A stretch of DNA of 36,710 nucleotides from Oppiella nova (Eukaryota; Arthropoda; Arachnida; Sarcoptiformes; Oppiidae), in contig CAJPVJ010000136.1 in the NCBI GenBank assembly GCA_905397405.1, forward strand, positions 1-36,710, written 5' to 3'. The notes beneath the pieces are model-generated. The model was given only the letters and a program-made list of their open reading frames with translations, made no database searches and had not been told where the DNA came from. Positions 1-17,815 of the stretch are shown here, piece after piece. The translations under genes were made by a program, and so were the position numbers. The first letter of the stretch is position 1. Each line of letters starts with the position of its first letter.

Positions 1-147
1 CAGAGTTATATCGGGTTTCGCATGGAATTCGTGCCAACACTTCAAAAATTGATTACTCAGACCAAGAAATGCAACTATTTTTGTGATCTCTCTTTCCCTC
101 ACTTGGCTTTACCTCAAACACAAGGCCTCATCCAAAGTAATAGATAA
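1..147 (+). CDS. Possible 3'-terminal coding segment of an unknown gene (partial at window edge)
   Basis: Frame 1 is open from the first base to a TAA at 145-147, giving 48 codons with a mixed, protein-like composition (two Cys, several Lys, Pro and Phe). In sequence this AT-rich, an open run of this length is uncommon by chance but not decisive. I do not recognise the protein and see no domain. The minus strand also offers a short open run ending near 109, so the strand is uncertain. Upstream sequence would settle it. Confidence 0.3.
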   Translation, partial: QSYIGFRMEFVPTLQKLITQTKKCNYFCDLSFPHLALPQTQGLIQSNR

Positions 148-1175
148 AGCATTTAAAGCTACCATTCGTGCGAACGGTTTTCCTCTTTTCTAACCACTAC
201 TGGAGGAATGAGAGGTTTGTGTGCGCCTGTGCTCTACACCAACACATTATCACATATATTATACAAGACATTCAGTACTGTATATACCGTAATAATAGTT
301 TAGTGTATTTTAAGAACACTTTACTTTTAACTGTTTCCCAATCTTTATTGATTTAAAACAAATAAAACTTTTGTTTTAAACTAAACCTTACACACCGTAT
401 TAAAATTTAATATAAATGACTATCACCCGAAATTAAATAGAAGTGTTACGGCCACCTTATTCTGTTACCATATATTAATTCTTATAATATTTATTAACAC
501 AATACAAATTAAATAAACTTACGATAAGAAAAGATAACAAGTGTTATATAACTTTTTAATGACTTCTATGCACTTCAACTTATGTGACAAAATGATCAAT
601 TTAGTACTTATTGTCCTCACGTAATAAGTTATTTGCATTGTAACTCACAAAAAGTTGCTTAAACTACACATTAAATGTAGACATATAAATACAGTACACA
701 TATAAATTTTATATTTAAATTACTCTGTTGTTGGAACAAGTTTGAAATAATTATAAAGTACCGGTACTTACTGTATATGTTCAATAATTAGAAAATAATG
801 ATTGCAAATCATAGTCATGGAAATGTGTTAAAAATATTTAATGTGTTAGTTATTTTTATCAAGAACAATCAAAACATTTTATTTGATTAACAACAACTTA
901 TTTGACATGAAAGCAATACAGAATACTGTTATAAATTATTTAAGTTAATTTACATGACTGTTATGATATAAATGGTGAATATAAAACTACAGTATACTGT
1001 ATTAGCCTGTAAAGTTTAGTGTAAACTAAACTAAATAAATTGAATTGAGTGTCGTATAGGTAAGAGAAAACAAATATTTAATTTGTATTATAAATTGTAT
1101 TTCATTGAAATTAAAGTTATGTAATATTGACAGAAAGAAACCATTAATACACAAAAGACAGTTCAATACATGTGT
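148..1175. other. AT-rich noncoding stretch
   Basis: About 1 kb with no convincing gene. A 62-codon ORF at 168-356 is rich in Tyr, Ile and Cys and looks like chance. Words such as ACAGTATACTGTA (992-1004) and ACCGGTAC (761-768), which recur across the window, are present. The part next to 1175 should hold the 3' UTR of MND1. Confidence 0.6.
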
Positions 1176-2285
1176 TCATTCGGGATAATCAAAGTCTTCG
1201 GGAATATTAAACTGTTTATTGAGTTCCGAGTCTTCAATACTGAACTTCTGTTTACACCACGACTTCACTTGAAATACATTGTCTTCAATGCAAATAAAAG
1301 AGAATTTCTAGAAACTGAGCCTAAATTAAATCAAACGAGAAATGAGTGCAAAATACCTGTCCATCGGTTGACGGCTTCTTTGGAGACCTCACAATCACTC
1401 TTCAATTGTAGGGTCTGTTGGGGGTCGCAGTCCTTCAGCGCCTCCAGTCTGGCCTTCAACTCATTCCTCTTATTCTCCAATGAATGCAATTCTTTGAGAG
1501 CCATATCTCTGGCCTCCATCTCGTCGGCACTCATCTCCACTTTCTTCAGCTCTGAATCCAATTCCAGTGACTTTCGCGACAAGTCTTTCATCTTTTGCAT
1601 CAAATCTTTCTTTCGTTGCATTTTCTGTTCAATCAATGAGCCTCCATCTCGTCGGCACTCATCTCCACTTTCTTCAGCTCTGAATCCAATTCCAGTGACT
1701 TTCGCGACAAGTCTTTCATCTTTTGCATCAAATCTTTCTTTCGTTGCATTTTCTGTTCAATCAATGGATGACACAAATGAGTGACACATCAACAGATCCA
1801 GGGGTCATATGGTATGAGTGTATGAGTGGTAACCGTATTGATAGCCTTCGACGGGAAGGACCAGAAGTAAGTGGAAGAACCGATTTTGTCGGTCTCTACC
1901 AAATCATCCGACACTAACGACTGGACCACGTCTTTGACGGATTGCATGACTATTCCCTTCTCTTTTGGTCCCATTTTCTCCAACTCTTTCAACACAAACA
2001 CGTCTTTCTGTTGCGCATCCACGCCATCCACACCATCAACGAGATCATGAAATGACCACTCATTGAGTGCAACATCACACCAATAGATCCAATGGATCCA
2101 ATGGACTCACCTTTTGGTGAAACAGTTCAAGCATTCGGTGTCTCTTCTCTTCACCACTTAATCCCTTCTTCTTTGACTAAAACATATCATCACATGAATG
2201 GAGAGATTAATGAGAAGATAATGGTGTGACTGTATGACTGTATGATTGCATGTCTAATGTCTACAAATTGTGACATATTTACCAT
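1176..2285 (-). CDS. MND1: MND1, meiotic nuclear division protein 1
   Basis: MND1 partners HOP2 and stimulates RAD51/DMC1 strand exchange in meiosis. The minus-strand model joins exons 2285-2283 (ATG alone), 2176-2111, 2007-1834, 1624-1357 and 1282-1176. It reads through in frame to 205 codons, the length I recall for human MND1. Recognisable parts are the N-terminal SKKKGLS start, the winged-helix segment ([19 protein letters not shown]), the YFWSFPSKA turn, a central Lys/Glu/Leu/Met coiled coil, KDCDPQ, EAVNRWT and the C-terminal IPEDFDYPE. The exon 3 donor (GTTACC) is weak, but the residue count from SFPSKA to the coiled-coil end (60) matches the human protein. A 126-nt tandem duplication copies the exon 4 acceptor. 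Use of the outer copy would hit a stop, so the inner acceptor at 1624 must be used. Confidence 0.93.
1513..1766. repeat. Tandem duplication (126 nt, period 128) inside MND1
   Basis: 1513-1638 and 1641-1766 are identical. The unit holds the last bases of MND1 intron 3, its AG acceptor and the first part of exon 4 in minus orientation. The period is not a multiple of three, so an mRNA retaining both units would be shifted out of frame. The exactness points to a very recent event or an assembly error. Confidence 0.92.
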
Positions 2286-2358
2286 TTTGTCTCAATTATG
2301 AGTCCACTTGCGGTCAAACCTGTCGATCAAATGTCGGTCAAAAGAATCATCAAATGAG

Positions 2359-2438
2359 TCAATCACTCAATCACTCAATCACTCAATCACTCAATCACTC
2401 AATCACTCAATCACTCAATCACTCAATCACTCAATCAC
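2359..2438. repeat. Microsatellite (TCAATCAC)10
   Basis: Ten uninterrupted copies of the octamer TCAATCAC, followed by a variant unit with TG. It lies just upstream of the MND1 start on the MND1 strand. Confidence 0.95.
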
Positions 2439-2747
2439 TGAATCATCAAATAATAGCGCCAATGGTTTGAATATCATTAGTGACAATCGTAAGTATTTAT
2501 GGTATTATATAAACACGTGTTTTACATACGGGGAAACTGAGTGAATACTTAGTATTCAATTTAATTTCTGACTATTAGTCATTTCAATCACGGGACATTT
2601 AATCATATCATAGTTAGTCTATCATATTCAAAAGTGAACACAAATAATATAACACACATTCAATAGTATCATAATAAACAATATAAACAATAATTATTTA
2701 TTCATTTGAACAATAAATGCATTTGTGGCCATTATTTATACATTACT

Positions 2748-2903
2748 GTTATGATCTGAAAAATTGTAAGGAAAAACACAAGCAACGTATAGTTAATTGG
2801 GTGGGTGGGGGATTTGTAATGAAACGTTCAATACAAATCCTCCCACCCACCCAATTAACTATACGTTGCTTGTGTTTTTCCTTACAATTTTTCAGATCAT
2901 AAC
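2748..2903. repeat. Long near-perfect inverted repeat (hairpin), MITE-like
   Basis: Left arm 2748-2818 and right arm 2832-2903 are reverse complements along about 71 nt with a single extra T in the right arm. The loop is 13 nt (2819-2831). Arms of this length with a tiny loop fit a non-autonomous foldback element or a hairpin-RNA locus. The left arm contains the G-rich run GGGTGGGTGGGGG. Confidence 0.9.
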
Positions 2904-3183
2904 TACAGTACAGTATAATAAGGGGTGTGCGTCACAGTGTGTCACACTGTCTGTGACTGTGATTCACATTTTGTTTACAATTCATCACAAATTGACGTCT
3001 AATTGAATGAATGGTTCACTGATTGACTGATTCACTGATTGACTGATTACACACTGAATTAGCATTCATTACACAACTAATGGTCACAACTATCACAACA
3101 AGACAACAAAGTGTCCAAAAAGTGGTGTCATATGAAAATAGATGACATTTTGATTGAACCAAAAGTGACAGTCAATTGAGACA

Positions 3184-4343
3184 ATGGGTGCGAAGATGTC
3201 AGGGAAATGTGTTTTACTGATACAGTTGGCAGTGATTTGTGTGGTGTATGTGTTGGCCAGGGATGCGAGTGGACAGGTGTGGGCACAGGAGACGGCCACT
3301 CCTATAGTGTTTTATCACGGGATGGGAGACACAGCACACGGAAGCATATATTCGCTGCAGAAGTACTTGGAGTCCAAACTGACCGGTGTTTACGTGATGT
3401 CCATCCGGATGGGCAACAATACGGAGGAGGACCTCATGAGTGGCTTCTTCATGAACCTCAACGATCAGGTCGAGGAAGCCTGTCGTCAACTGAGTGCCGA
3501 TACACGACTGGCCAATGGATTCAATGCGTTGGGATTCTCACAGGTATTCATAAATATATAATACATTTGATTTGATTTACAACTATTGCTATTATTCACT
3601 CAAACCATGATTTGTCTGTTTATGACACACTTCTGCCGTTTCCACGCATAGGGCGCACAGATATTGCGGGCCATCGCTCAGAGGTGTCCTGACGTTCATA
3701 TTATCAATTTGATTAGCTTTGGTGGACAGCATCAGGGTATTTGTCTCTCTATATATGATGTGATATACAGTCAAACATTTTGATGTGTGACAGGAGTGTA
3801 TGGTTTGCCCCGATGTCCACAATCGATGAGACTCACGCTAAACCACGCTTTTGACGAGTTAATACCGCGAATACTCGTTATGTAAGTCCTAGTACACCAA
3901 GTCCGTCTCCATGTCATGTCAACGGATGTAAACACACGTATATTACTGGTGACATAACCGTTCGGTAGTACTGGCACGACCCCCTCCAAGAAGCACTCTA
4001 TACCCAAAAGAGTGTATTTCTTGCGGACATTAACAATGAGAGGAATCCCCGAAAAGGCGAATACAAGGAAAGGCTTGTGAAGCTCAAGAACTTTGTTTTA
4101 GTGAAATATCTGAACGACTCGATGGTTGAGCCGAGAGAGTCATCGCTGTTTGGCTTCTATATCGCAGGTCAGGCGCAAGAGATTCGCAAAATGAGAGACA
4201 CATCACTCTATACGGAGGACTGGATTGGACTTAAAGAACTGGACACAAGTGGAAGACTACATGAATATGAAGTGATTGGAGATCACCTCCAGATTGACAT
4301 GAAATGGTTTGATGAGGAGATAATTGCTAAATATCTTAAATAA
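3184..4343 (+). CDS. PPT1: PPT1, palmitoyl-protein thioesterase 1
   Basis: Lysosomal hydrolase that removes thioester-linked fatty acids from cysteines of proteins. Exons are 3184-3543, 3652-3736, 3794-3876 and 3969-4343, giving 300 codons (human 306). The N-terminus is a signal peptide (hydrophobic run around residues 9-24). Family marks are [10 protein letters not shown], the nucleophile-elbow GFSQGAQ formed across the first splice (Ser119), SFGGQHQG(V)YGLPRCP, YWHDP, ADINNER, the Asp-bearing [27 protein letters not shown] and the His-bearing GDHLQI near the end. The third junction is awkward: a good-looking donor at 3882 gives the wrong phase, while a weak GTTATG donor at 3877 keeps the frame. 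The gene ends 320 nt from the convergent GFAT. ATG at 3196 is an alternative start. Confidence 0.93.
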
Positions 4344-4665
4344 ATACCCGGTATTTGAGTCACACTTTTGAGTCGTAAGGCCTTTGATGATCACAAATGT
4401 TTGCTATATTACCAAAAATATGTGATAGTTATTGACAATTAGGTTAAAACCCTTAAAATGCTTTTATTATTTTGTAACAAAATATTAATATTCTTAAAAT
4501 AATTTTAAAATTAAAGCAATAATTTATAATAAAAATATAATGATTTAATATAAAAGGTCCAAAAAATAATACTTAAAACATAGAAATATAGTGAAAGAAA
4601 AAAGGAAGAAATTTGTAAGTTTTTGAATGTATTTCCCAATTGAAACAGTGTTTGGAATGAACCGG
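4344..4665. terminator. Convergent 3' intergenic region PPT1/GFAT
   Basis: 322 nt of AT-rich sequence between the PPT1 stop and the GFAT stop on the opposite strand. Candidate poly(A) signals are AATAAA at 4528-4533 on the + strand and AATAAA on the - strand at 4468-4463. Both 3' UTRs must be short or overlap. Confidence 0.5.
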
Positions 4666-11591
<6,926 letters not shown>

Positions 11592-11738
11592 TTTGATGAG
11601 ACAATATTGAAATTAAATGAACACAAGATATGAACACGAATTCAATTTAATAAAAACAATATATTTTAAAATGATTTGGTTTTAAACCCAGGGAAATGTG
11701 TACTGAAAATGTGTGTTCACTTATAAATTGTTTGATAT

Positions 11739-11954
11739 TTATATAACACATTTGACACCACTGTATACGCTGTGTCTATCATAATACATAGCATAGGCAT
11801 TACGCACACTCCTAACCATTTGGGTGGCAGACACTGTCAGCCTATCATTGATTACCATTGAATTGGACGCCGGAATCGCAGCCCAAAGAGATTTGTCTCT
11901 AATGTTTGTGGTGACGATCTGTTCACTGATTCGCTCAACCAATTTACTGGACAT
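11739..11954 (-). CDS. Possible small protein or exon, 71 codons, unknown
   Basis: Complete ATG-to-stop ORF, clearly less AT-rich than its surroundings and with balanced codon use, which makes it look coding. The peptide has no signal sequence or membrane segment. It contains MSSKLVERISEQIV, then a polar middle and a Tyr/Arg-rich end (RNAYAMYYDRHS). It lies 148 nt upstream of the GFAT start on the same strand, so it could be an independent small gene, an upstream ORF in a long GFAT leader, or a decayed exon. I do not recognise it. Confidence 0.4.
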   Translation of the reverse strand: MSSKLVERISEQIVTTNIRDKSLWAAIPASNSMVINDRLTVSATQMVRSVRNAYAMYYDRHSVYSGVKCVI

Positions 11955-13056
11955 TCAAACGTAAGGATAATGTGCGAGCTGTATATCTATACCCCTGAAA
12001 ATAGATTCAATTCACGGTAACACTAATCAACTGATCAAATGTGTGCAGTTTTATGCAGAATTGAGTGAATTTTTATAAATAAATTCTGTATCCTTTTCAC
12101 TAATATTCTGTTTATTTTAATAACAGCATCGTTTCACTGATATTTCATTTCTTATTAATTATATCAAACCATTTGTTTGCAACTTTTGTAAAAACCATTT
12201 TTATTATGAATTAAGGATTATTGTATAGCATACCGTACTTTGTAAACTATAGCACACAATTTGCAATTTTGTATTTTTATTAATTATATCCTTAATTAAT
12301 GATTACAATAAATGGATTGTTGTAGAGAAAGAGAGATCTAGTGATCATTAATAAAATAAATTTTATATGAAACATCAATACAGTATTGACTATACTGTAT
12401 TTATACCGTAATGAATTATAAGTTATTATTTATAACGTCTATTTAATTATATTCATGATACAAAACTTAATCAATATCATCATAGATTTTGGGTTTCAAA
12501 TATGATGGAAATATTTTAGTATTTTTATTTCCATGTTTAATATTCTACTTTAGATATTATATATATTAGAGATGTCTCGCATATTTATACAGTATATTTA
12601 CGAATACATTTATAAATCATACTATTAAATGAATAGATCAATTTTTATTGATATACTATATACTATGTCATGACATAATATTGAACTACAATATAAGTTT
12701 TTATTAGACATTTAGAACATAAACTCAACAACAAAATAAACTTATATTTACAAGTTTAATAAATATGAATATAGTAATAAGTTATTACAGTTAAAGCGAG
12801 ATAATAATTTATGTTGTTATATTTTTTTTAACCATTTCAATATCTATAATATAGACTAAACAAATAAATTCATTTATAGTGAAATAATATTTATTCAATT
12901 ATTTACAATATGACATTCCTCTCATATGACTTAATGTTGCATCTCATACGATTTTAATACTTTTATCAATGAATTGGTTCAGTTTTAATAATTTATTAAA
13001 GATAGTACATTTTAGTTTAGTTTACTGAAGACGTTTTAAAAATTAGCAATATACAC

Positions 13057-13257
13057 TTAATATAAAATTTAATATAATAAAGTTCAGTTGTTTAAAGTTT
13101 AAAATTGCAAATCATATAAAATAATTTATTTTTTTTAAACAGAATGTATAATAACTGGTGTTATCTAGTGTATTTCTAATCTAAAATTATTTATCATTGA
13201 AATGGAAATGACTTCAATAATAATTAGTAAGCAATTTCTGTTAACACACCAAACAGA
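13057..13257. repeat. Direct repeat, copy A (201 nt)
   Basis: Identical to 13405-13604 except for one T in a homopolymer (8 T here, 7 T there). The 147-nt spacer 13258-13404 differs in composition and is less AT-rich (GCGTCGACCG at its start). No coding potential seen. Confidence 0.93.
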
Positions 13258-13404
13258 GCGTCGACCGATATAACCACCGATTTGGACAGCTAAGACATTC
13301 CGCTAGATTACGGGACCTGGATATTATTATTATACCATACTATACCAGTATAATTCAGTCGGGTTTAATTACAATTAGCGAGAATACTTCCCGATCTTGC
13401 ATTG

Positions 13405-13604
13405 TTAATATAAAATTTAATATAATAAAGTTCAGTTGTTTAAAGTTTAAAATTGCAAATCATATAAAATAATTTATTTTTTTAAACAGAATGTATAATA
13501 ACTGGTGTTATCTAGTGTATTTCTAATCTAAAATTATTTATCATTGAAATGGAAATGACTTCAATAATAATTAGTAAGCAATTTCTGTTAACACACCAAA
13601 CAGA
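13405..13604. repeat. Direct repeat, copy B (200 nt)
   Basis: Second copy of the 13057-13257 unit. Near-perfect identity in noncoding sequence implies a recent duplication, an element with terminal direct repeats, or an assembly error. Confidence 0.93.
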
Positions 13605-15087
13605 AGGGATTATCACCTGAAGCATATACCTGTGCCGACACTACCACTCAATTATACAGTATTCATCGATATAATACAATAATAGTAATTGAAAAAAAAC
13701 ATAAAATTATCTTAATTAAAATTACTTTTAAAACTAAATTACTCAAAAACATTGTGCGGAATATCTGATGAAATTAATTGCATAACTTATACAGTACAGT
13801 ATTTGACTATACTTTGACTGTATTTAAACAATTCATTGCTAATGAATTTAATTTTTATAATCATAGTATTTTACTGAAATAATCCAGGGCATTAGTGTCA
13901 AGTAACAATTCTTATTTATCAATTATTTACAATATAAACTCAACATTAAGGAACTAAGTATGCTACTATGGTAATAAATACCAGGATGACTCTTTATATA
14001 AAATTTTCCCTTAATTATAAGAGAACTATTATTTTGTTATTCAATTCCTTTTGAATGATTATTGAGAAAAACTGAATACCAAACTAAGCAATAATTGTCA
14101 TCGATATTAGTTTTATTATTGTCGCCAAAAGTGACAATTCATTGCTTGCAAGTGAAGCCCCATATTTGCCAACAATTATTGTGTCGAAGTCTGGCTCCTA
14201 TTTCTTGTCGTATATTCTCATCTATTTTAGAGAAATATTCTTATGGAGAAAAGCACCAAACGTTTGTGAAGCAATTGTGCAGCTAAATATGCCAAACATG
14301 AAGGAGTATGTGCGCCAAACCCACCAAACATTAGACTTATATTAGCAGTATATTGCAGTATCAGTACAAACGGTATAAACAGATGTCTTATCATTGCATT
14401 GCCTCCCAATCAGTCAACTGTATTCACTCGAATCGAGTTGTAGTTTGAGTTGTTGAATTGAGTGCATTTTAATAGTAAATTTGGTGCTTCACTCTGCAAA
14501 TATATTGGATAAATTGACGTAGAGTAGATTGGTGTAGTGTAAGGATTGACGAATATATAAAAGTTGACTATTGCTATACTTATATTCATTTTATAGCACT
14601 AGGAGTTCCTGTTTGAGTCCACTTTATTCATATTGTTCTAAATGATATACAATATTAGTTGATCTAGTTCATACTAAATGAAATCCAAATTCTAAATAAG
14701 CTTATTTTACTACTCAGTATACAACCAAATATCGCTAACTCTAATTGTGATCTATTTATAAGTCAATTAAGTTATGAAATGAACTTTCCATCTGTTTATA
14801 TACCATATAATAAATTATTAAATAATTAATATTATTATTAATACTAATGTATATCGCATTTCCATAAAATATTTTGTACGAGAAATATATTAATTTATTT
14901 ATTTCATATAGTGGAAATACAAAGTTTTATCCTTCGTTAACCAATCGTTTAGTGGATTGGCGTTAAATTTTTTATCTGATTTTTGCTTGTATATAAAATA
15001 TACAATTCTTAGTAAATATTTTTTATTACAATAATTGTTAGGATTTTAGTTATTGTTGTTAATATAAAGTGAAATATAAGTGCAAAT

Positions 15088-17815
15088 ATGGACAACTCGT
15101 CTAATCAGGTAAAAATAGTTGACAATTAATTCATATTTAAAAAATTGATGAGAAAATGAAAATTTTTCTTCAAAACTGATTTAATGAATAATATGTTTAT
15201 TGTAAGCCTTAAGGGGTTTACAATAAAAGTTATCATGAACAAGTTCTCAATAAATTTCCTGATATTTAACCCAAAAATTGATTAGTATTATTATTATTAT
15301 CAACACTTATATTAATATTTTCATATAATATTGACTTATACTGTATATACTGTATGACTGTATGTGTTTGAATGACCGGTTCCCAGAAGCCAGAGTCCAA
15401 TGTGTTCTTCCAATCACATCACGTCTCTCGTCTAAAACGCGGAGAAATTCTCGGAAGCGGTCGTCGGTTCAGGGGATGTACCGTTTGGTTCACAGGTTTG
15501 TCCATTGCTGCATACATTCCCATCAATTGATTTAATCCAAAACTCTGACAAACAGGCCTTTCCGGCGCCGGTAAGACATCGATTGCTTTCGGAATCGAGG
15601 ACTTCTTGTGCCGCAACAAGATCTTCACGTATGCCTTAGACGGCGATAATATCCGCTACGGACTGAACAAGGATTTGGGCTTCACTTCGGAGGACAGGAC
15701 TGAAAATATCCGTCGCATTGGAGAAGTGGCCCGACTTTTTGCGGATGCCGGAGCCATAGCTCTGACCAGTTTTATTAGTCCCTTTGCCAGAGACCGAGAC
15801 ACCGCTCGACGTATCCACGAGGAGGGGGACCTACCCTTCTTCGAGGTGTTTGTGGACACACCTATAGAGGTGTGCGAACAGAGAGACGTGAAGGGTCTGT
15901 ACAAGAAGGCGAGGGCCGGCGCTATATCTGAGTTCACGGGAATTAGCAGTAAATATGAATATCCAGTAAAACCAGATCTGGTTCTGAAAGCTGGCGAAGA
16001 TTCTCTGGGAGATTGCATTAAGAAAGTGATTCAACTACTCATCCAGAATGTAAAGCTTTGATGAAAATGATAAAAGTATTACAAAATAAAAGTTACATTT
16101 CTTTTGATAGAAAATAATATCCGAAGAGATAGTCCGCGAGATTCACGAGCTTTTCATTCCTGAATCTCAACAAAATGATTACAACAAAATGGCATCTCTT
16201 ATGCCATCCATTGATATCAATACAATCGACTTGCAGTGGGTTCAGGTGTTGTCTGAGGGGTGGGCCACACCTTTAAAGGTATTTCCAATTGGCGTAAAAA
16301 TTGAATGAATTGTCAAATATGTCTCATATCAGGGGTTTATGAGAGAGAATGAATACCTGCAATGTCTTCATTTCGGTGCACTAATCGATGAGACTCTCCA
16401 CAACCAAACCATTCCTATAGTGCTGGCAATCGACGACCAAACCAAACAACGGATCGAAAATTCCAAAAGTATTTCTCTCATCTATAAAAGCAAAGTCATT
16501 GCAATCCTGGAGGACATCGATATCTTCGCGCACCGGAAGGAGGAGAGGGCGGCCGCTGTGTTCAAGACCACTAACATCGGCCACCCGTCCATTCGCATGA
16601 TCTATGATAGTGGCAATTGGTTAGTGGGAGGGGATCTCAAGGTATTCCAGAAGGTAATGTGGAATGATGGACTCGATAGCTATCGACTGACTCCCAATCA
16701 AATCAAAAGCAAATTAAGAGAAATGAATGTAAGAAAGAATGGGAAGTAAATTAGAGGCGGATCTCCAACAGATAATTACATTACATTCTTGAATATCGTA
16801 TTTTGTCATATTTTTTAGATATACCGGTACTTCAGTGTTAATTTATACTTACTGCACAATTTAAAATACGTATTTATACTGTATATTTATACATTACCGG
16901 TATTGAAGTTTATATGATGATAGCTTTCAATAAGCTATTGCAATAATTTTCATATCTAGTCGAGATATTAAGCAAGATTTTTCTAAAAATTTAAATAAAG
17001 TGATATTTGATAACAAGAATACAAGTAATGCATTAGCAATAAGTGTATCAATTAGAATAAATAACATTTAGAGAAAAGTGTTTCAATATAGAAATGTAAT
17101 AACTGTAGGAAATCCGTGTGTAATTGAAATTTGGACTAAAACTGTGAATATTAATATAAAAGCGATTTGAATGAACCGATAGGCGGACGCTGTGTTTGCA
17201 TTTCAACTGCGAAACCCTATACACAACGGACACGCGTTGCTAATGCAGGACACGAAACGCCAACTCCTTGAACGCGAATTCAAGAATCCGGTGCTTCTGT
17301 TGCACCCATTGGGCGGTTGGACTAAAGAAGACGACGTCCCACTCGACGTACGCATACGTCAACACGAGGCCGTCCTCGAGGAGGGAGTGTTGGACGCGAG
17401 CAGTACTTTGATGGCAATATTCCCGTCGCCCATGTCTTACGCGGGTCCGCGCGAAGTCCAGTGGCACGCGAAGGCCCGACTCGTGACGGGCGCTAACTTT
17501 TACATTGTGGGCAGAGATCCGGCCGGCATTCCACACCCGGACACAGGAAACGATCTTTATGATCCGACACACGGCCGCAAAGTGTTGGCTATGGCTCCGG
17601 GACTCACGAAGTTCGAGATCATTCCGTTCAGAGTTGCCGCTTATAATAAAGTCAATAATCAGATGGAGTTTTTCGATGAATCTAAGAAAGTGGAGTTTGA
17701 ATTCATTTCGGGGACCAAAATGAGAGGCTTCGCCAGACAAGGGGTCGAACCTCCCGTAGGGTTTATGGCACCCAAGGCCTGGAAAGTGCTCTCAGATTAT
17801 TATCAGAAAAAATGA
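15088..17815 (+). CDS. PAPSS: Bifunctional PAPS synthase (APS kinase + ATP sulfurylase)
   Basis: Makes the universal sulfate donor PAPS from ATP and sulfate in two steps. Exons are 15088-15108, 15387-15495, 15556-16049, 16111-16278, 16333-16728 and 17183-17815, all in phase, for 606 residues (human PAPSS1 624). The N-terminal APS kinase has HHVSR, the P-loop GLSGAGKTS (44-52), [27 protein letters not shown] and [16 protein letters not shown]. The C-terminal ATP sulfurylase has [44 protein letters not shown], the HxxH loop [13 protein letters not shown] (404-416), [15 protein letters not shown] and FISGTKMR. The first exon is only seven codons and the sequence before the kinase core is shorter than in vertebrates. 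A 454-nt intron (16729-17182) separates the last exon. Confidence 0.96.

Larger units (their letters stand above)
2286..3183. promoter_or_regulatory. Intergenic region between divergent MND1 and PPT1
   Basis: About 900 nt separate the two starts, so both 5' UTRs and promoters should lie here. It holds an octanucleotide microsatellite (2359-2438), a 156-nt near-perfect hairpin (2748-2903) and short ACTGATTG-type repeats near 3015-3046. I see no clear TATA box at a fitting distance from either start. Confidence 0.5.
11592..15087. promoter_or_regulatory. Intergenic region between divergent GFAT and PAPS synthase
   Basis: 3.5 kb of AT-rich sequence that should contain both promoters. It holds a 71-codon minus-strand ORF (11739-11954), a 200-nt direct repeat (13057-13604) and a less AT-rich patch at 14130-14340 whose short ORFs I cannot assign. 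I see no confident core promoter. Confidence 0.5.

Noticed and set aside
168-356. 62-codon ORF near the left edge
   Set aside because: Composition follows the AT-rich background and no motif is visible.
1170-1784. 204-codon + strand ORF over MND1
   Set aside because: It is the antisense shadow of MND1 exons and their tandem duplication.
2359-2438. CRISPR-like repeat array
   Set aside because: The units are contiguous octamers without spacers in a eukaryotic intergenic region; it is a microsatellite.
2795-2813. G-quadruplex in GGGTGGGTGGGGG
   Set aside because: Only three G-runs unless the last is split; the sequence is better explained as part of the hairpin arm.
14095-14409. Overlapping short ORFs on both strands
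   Set aside because: The region is a little less AT-rich, but no single frame is convincing, and several frames on both strands look equally protein-like. Left unassigned.
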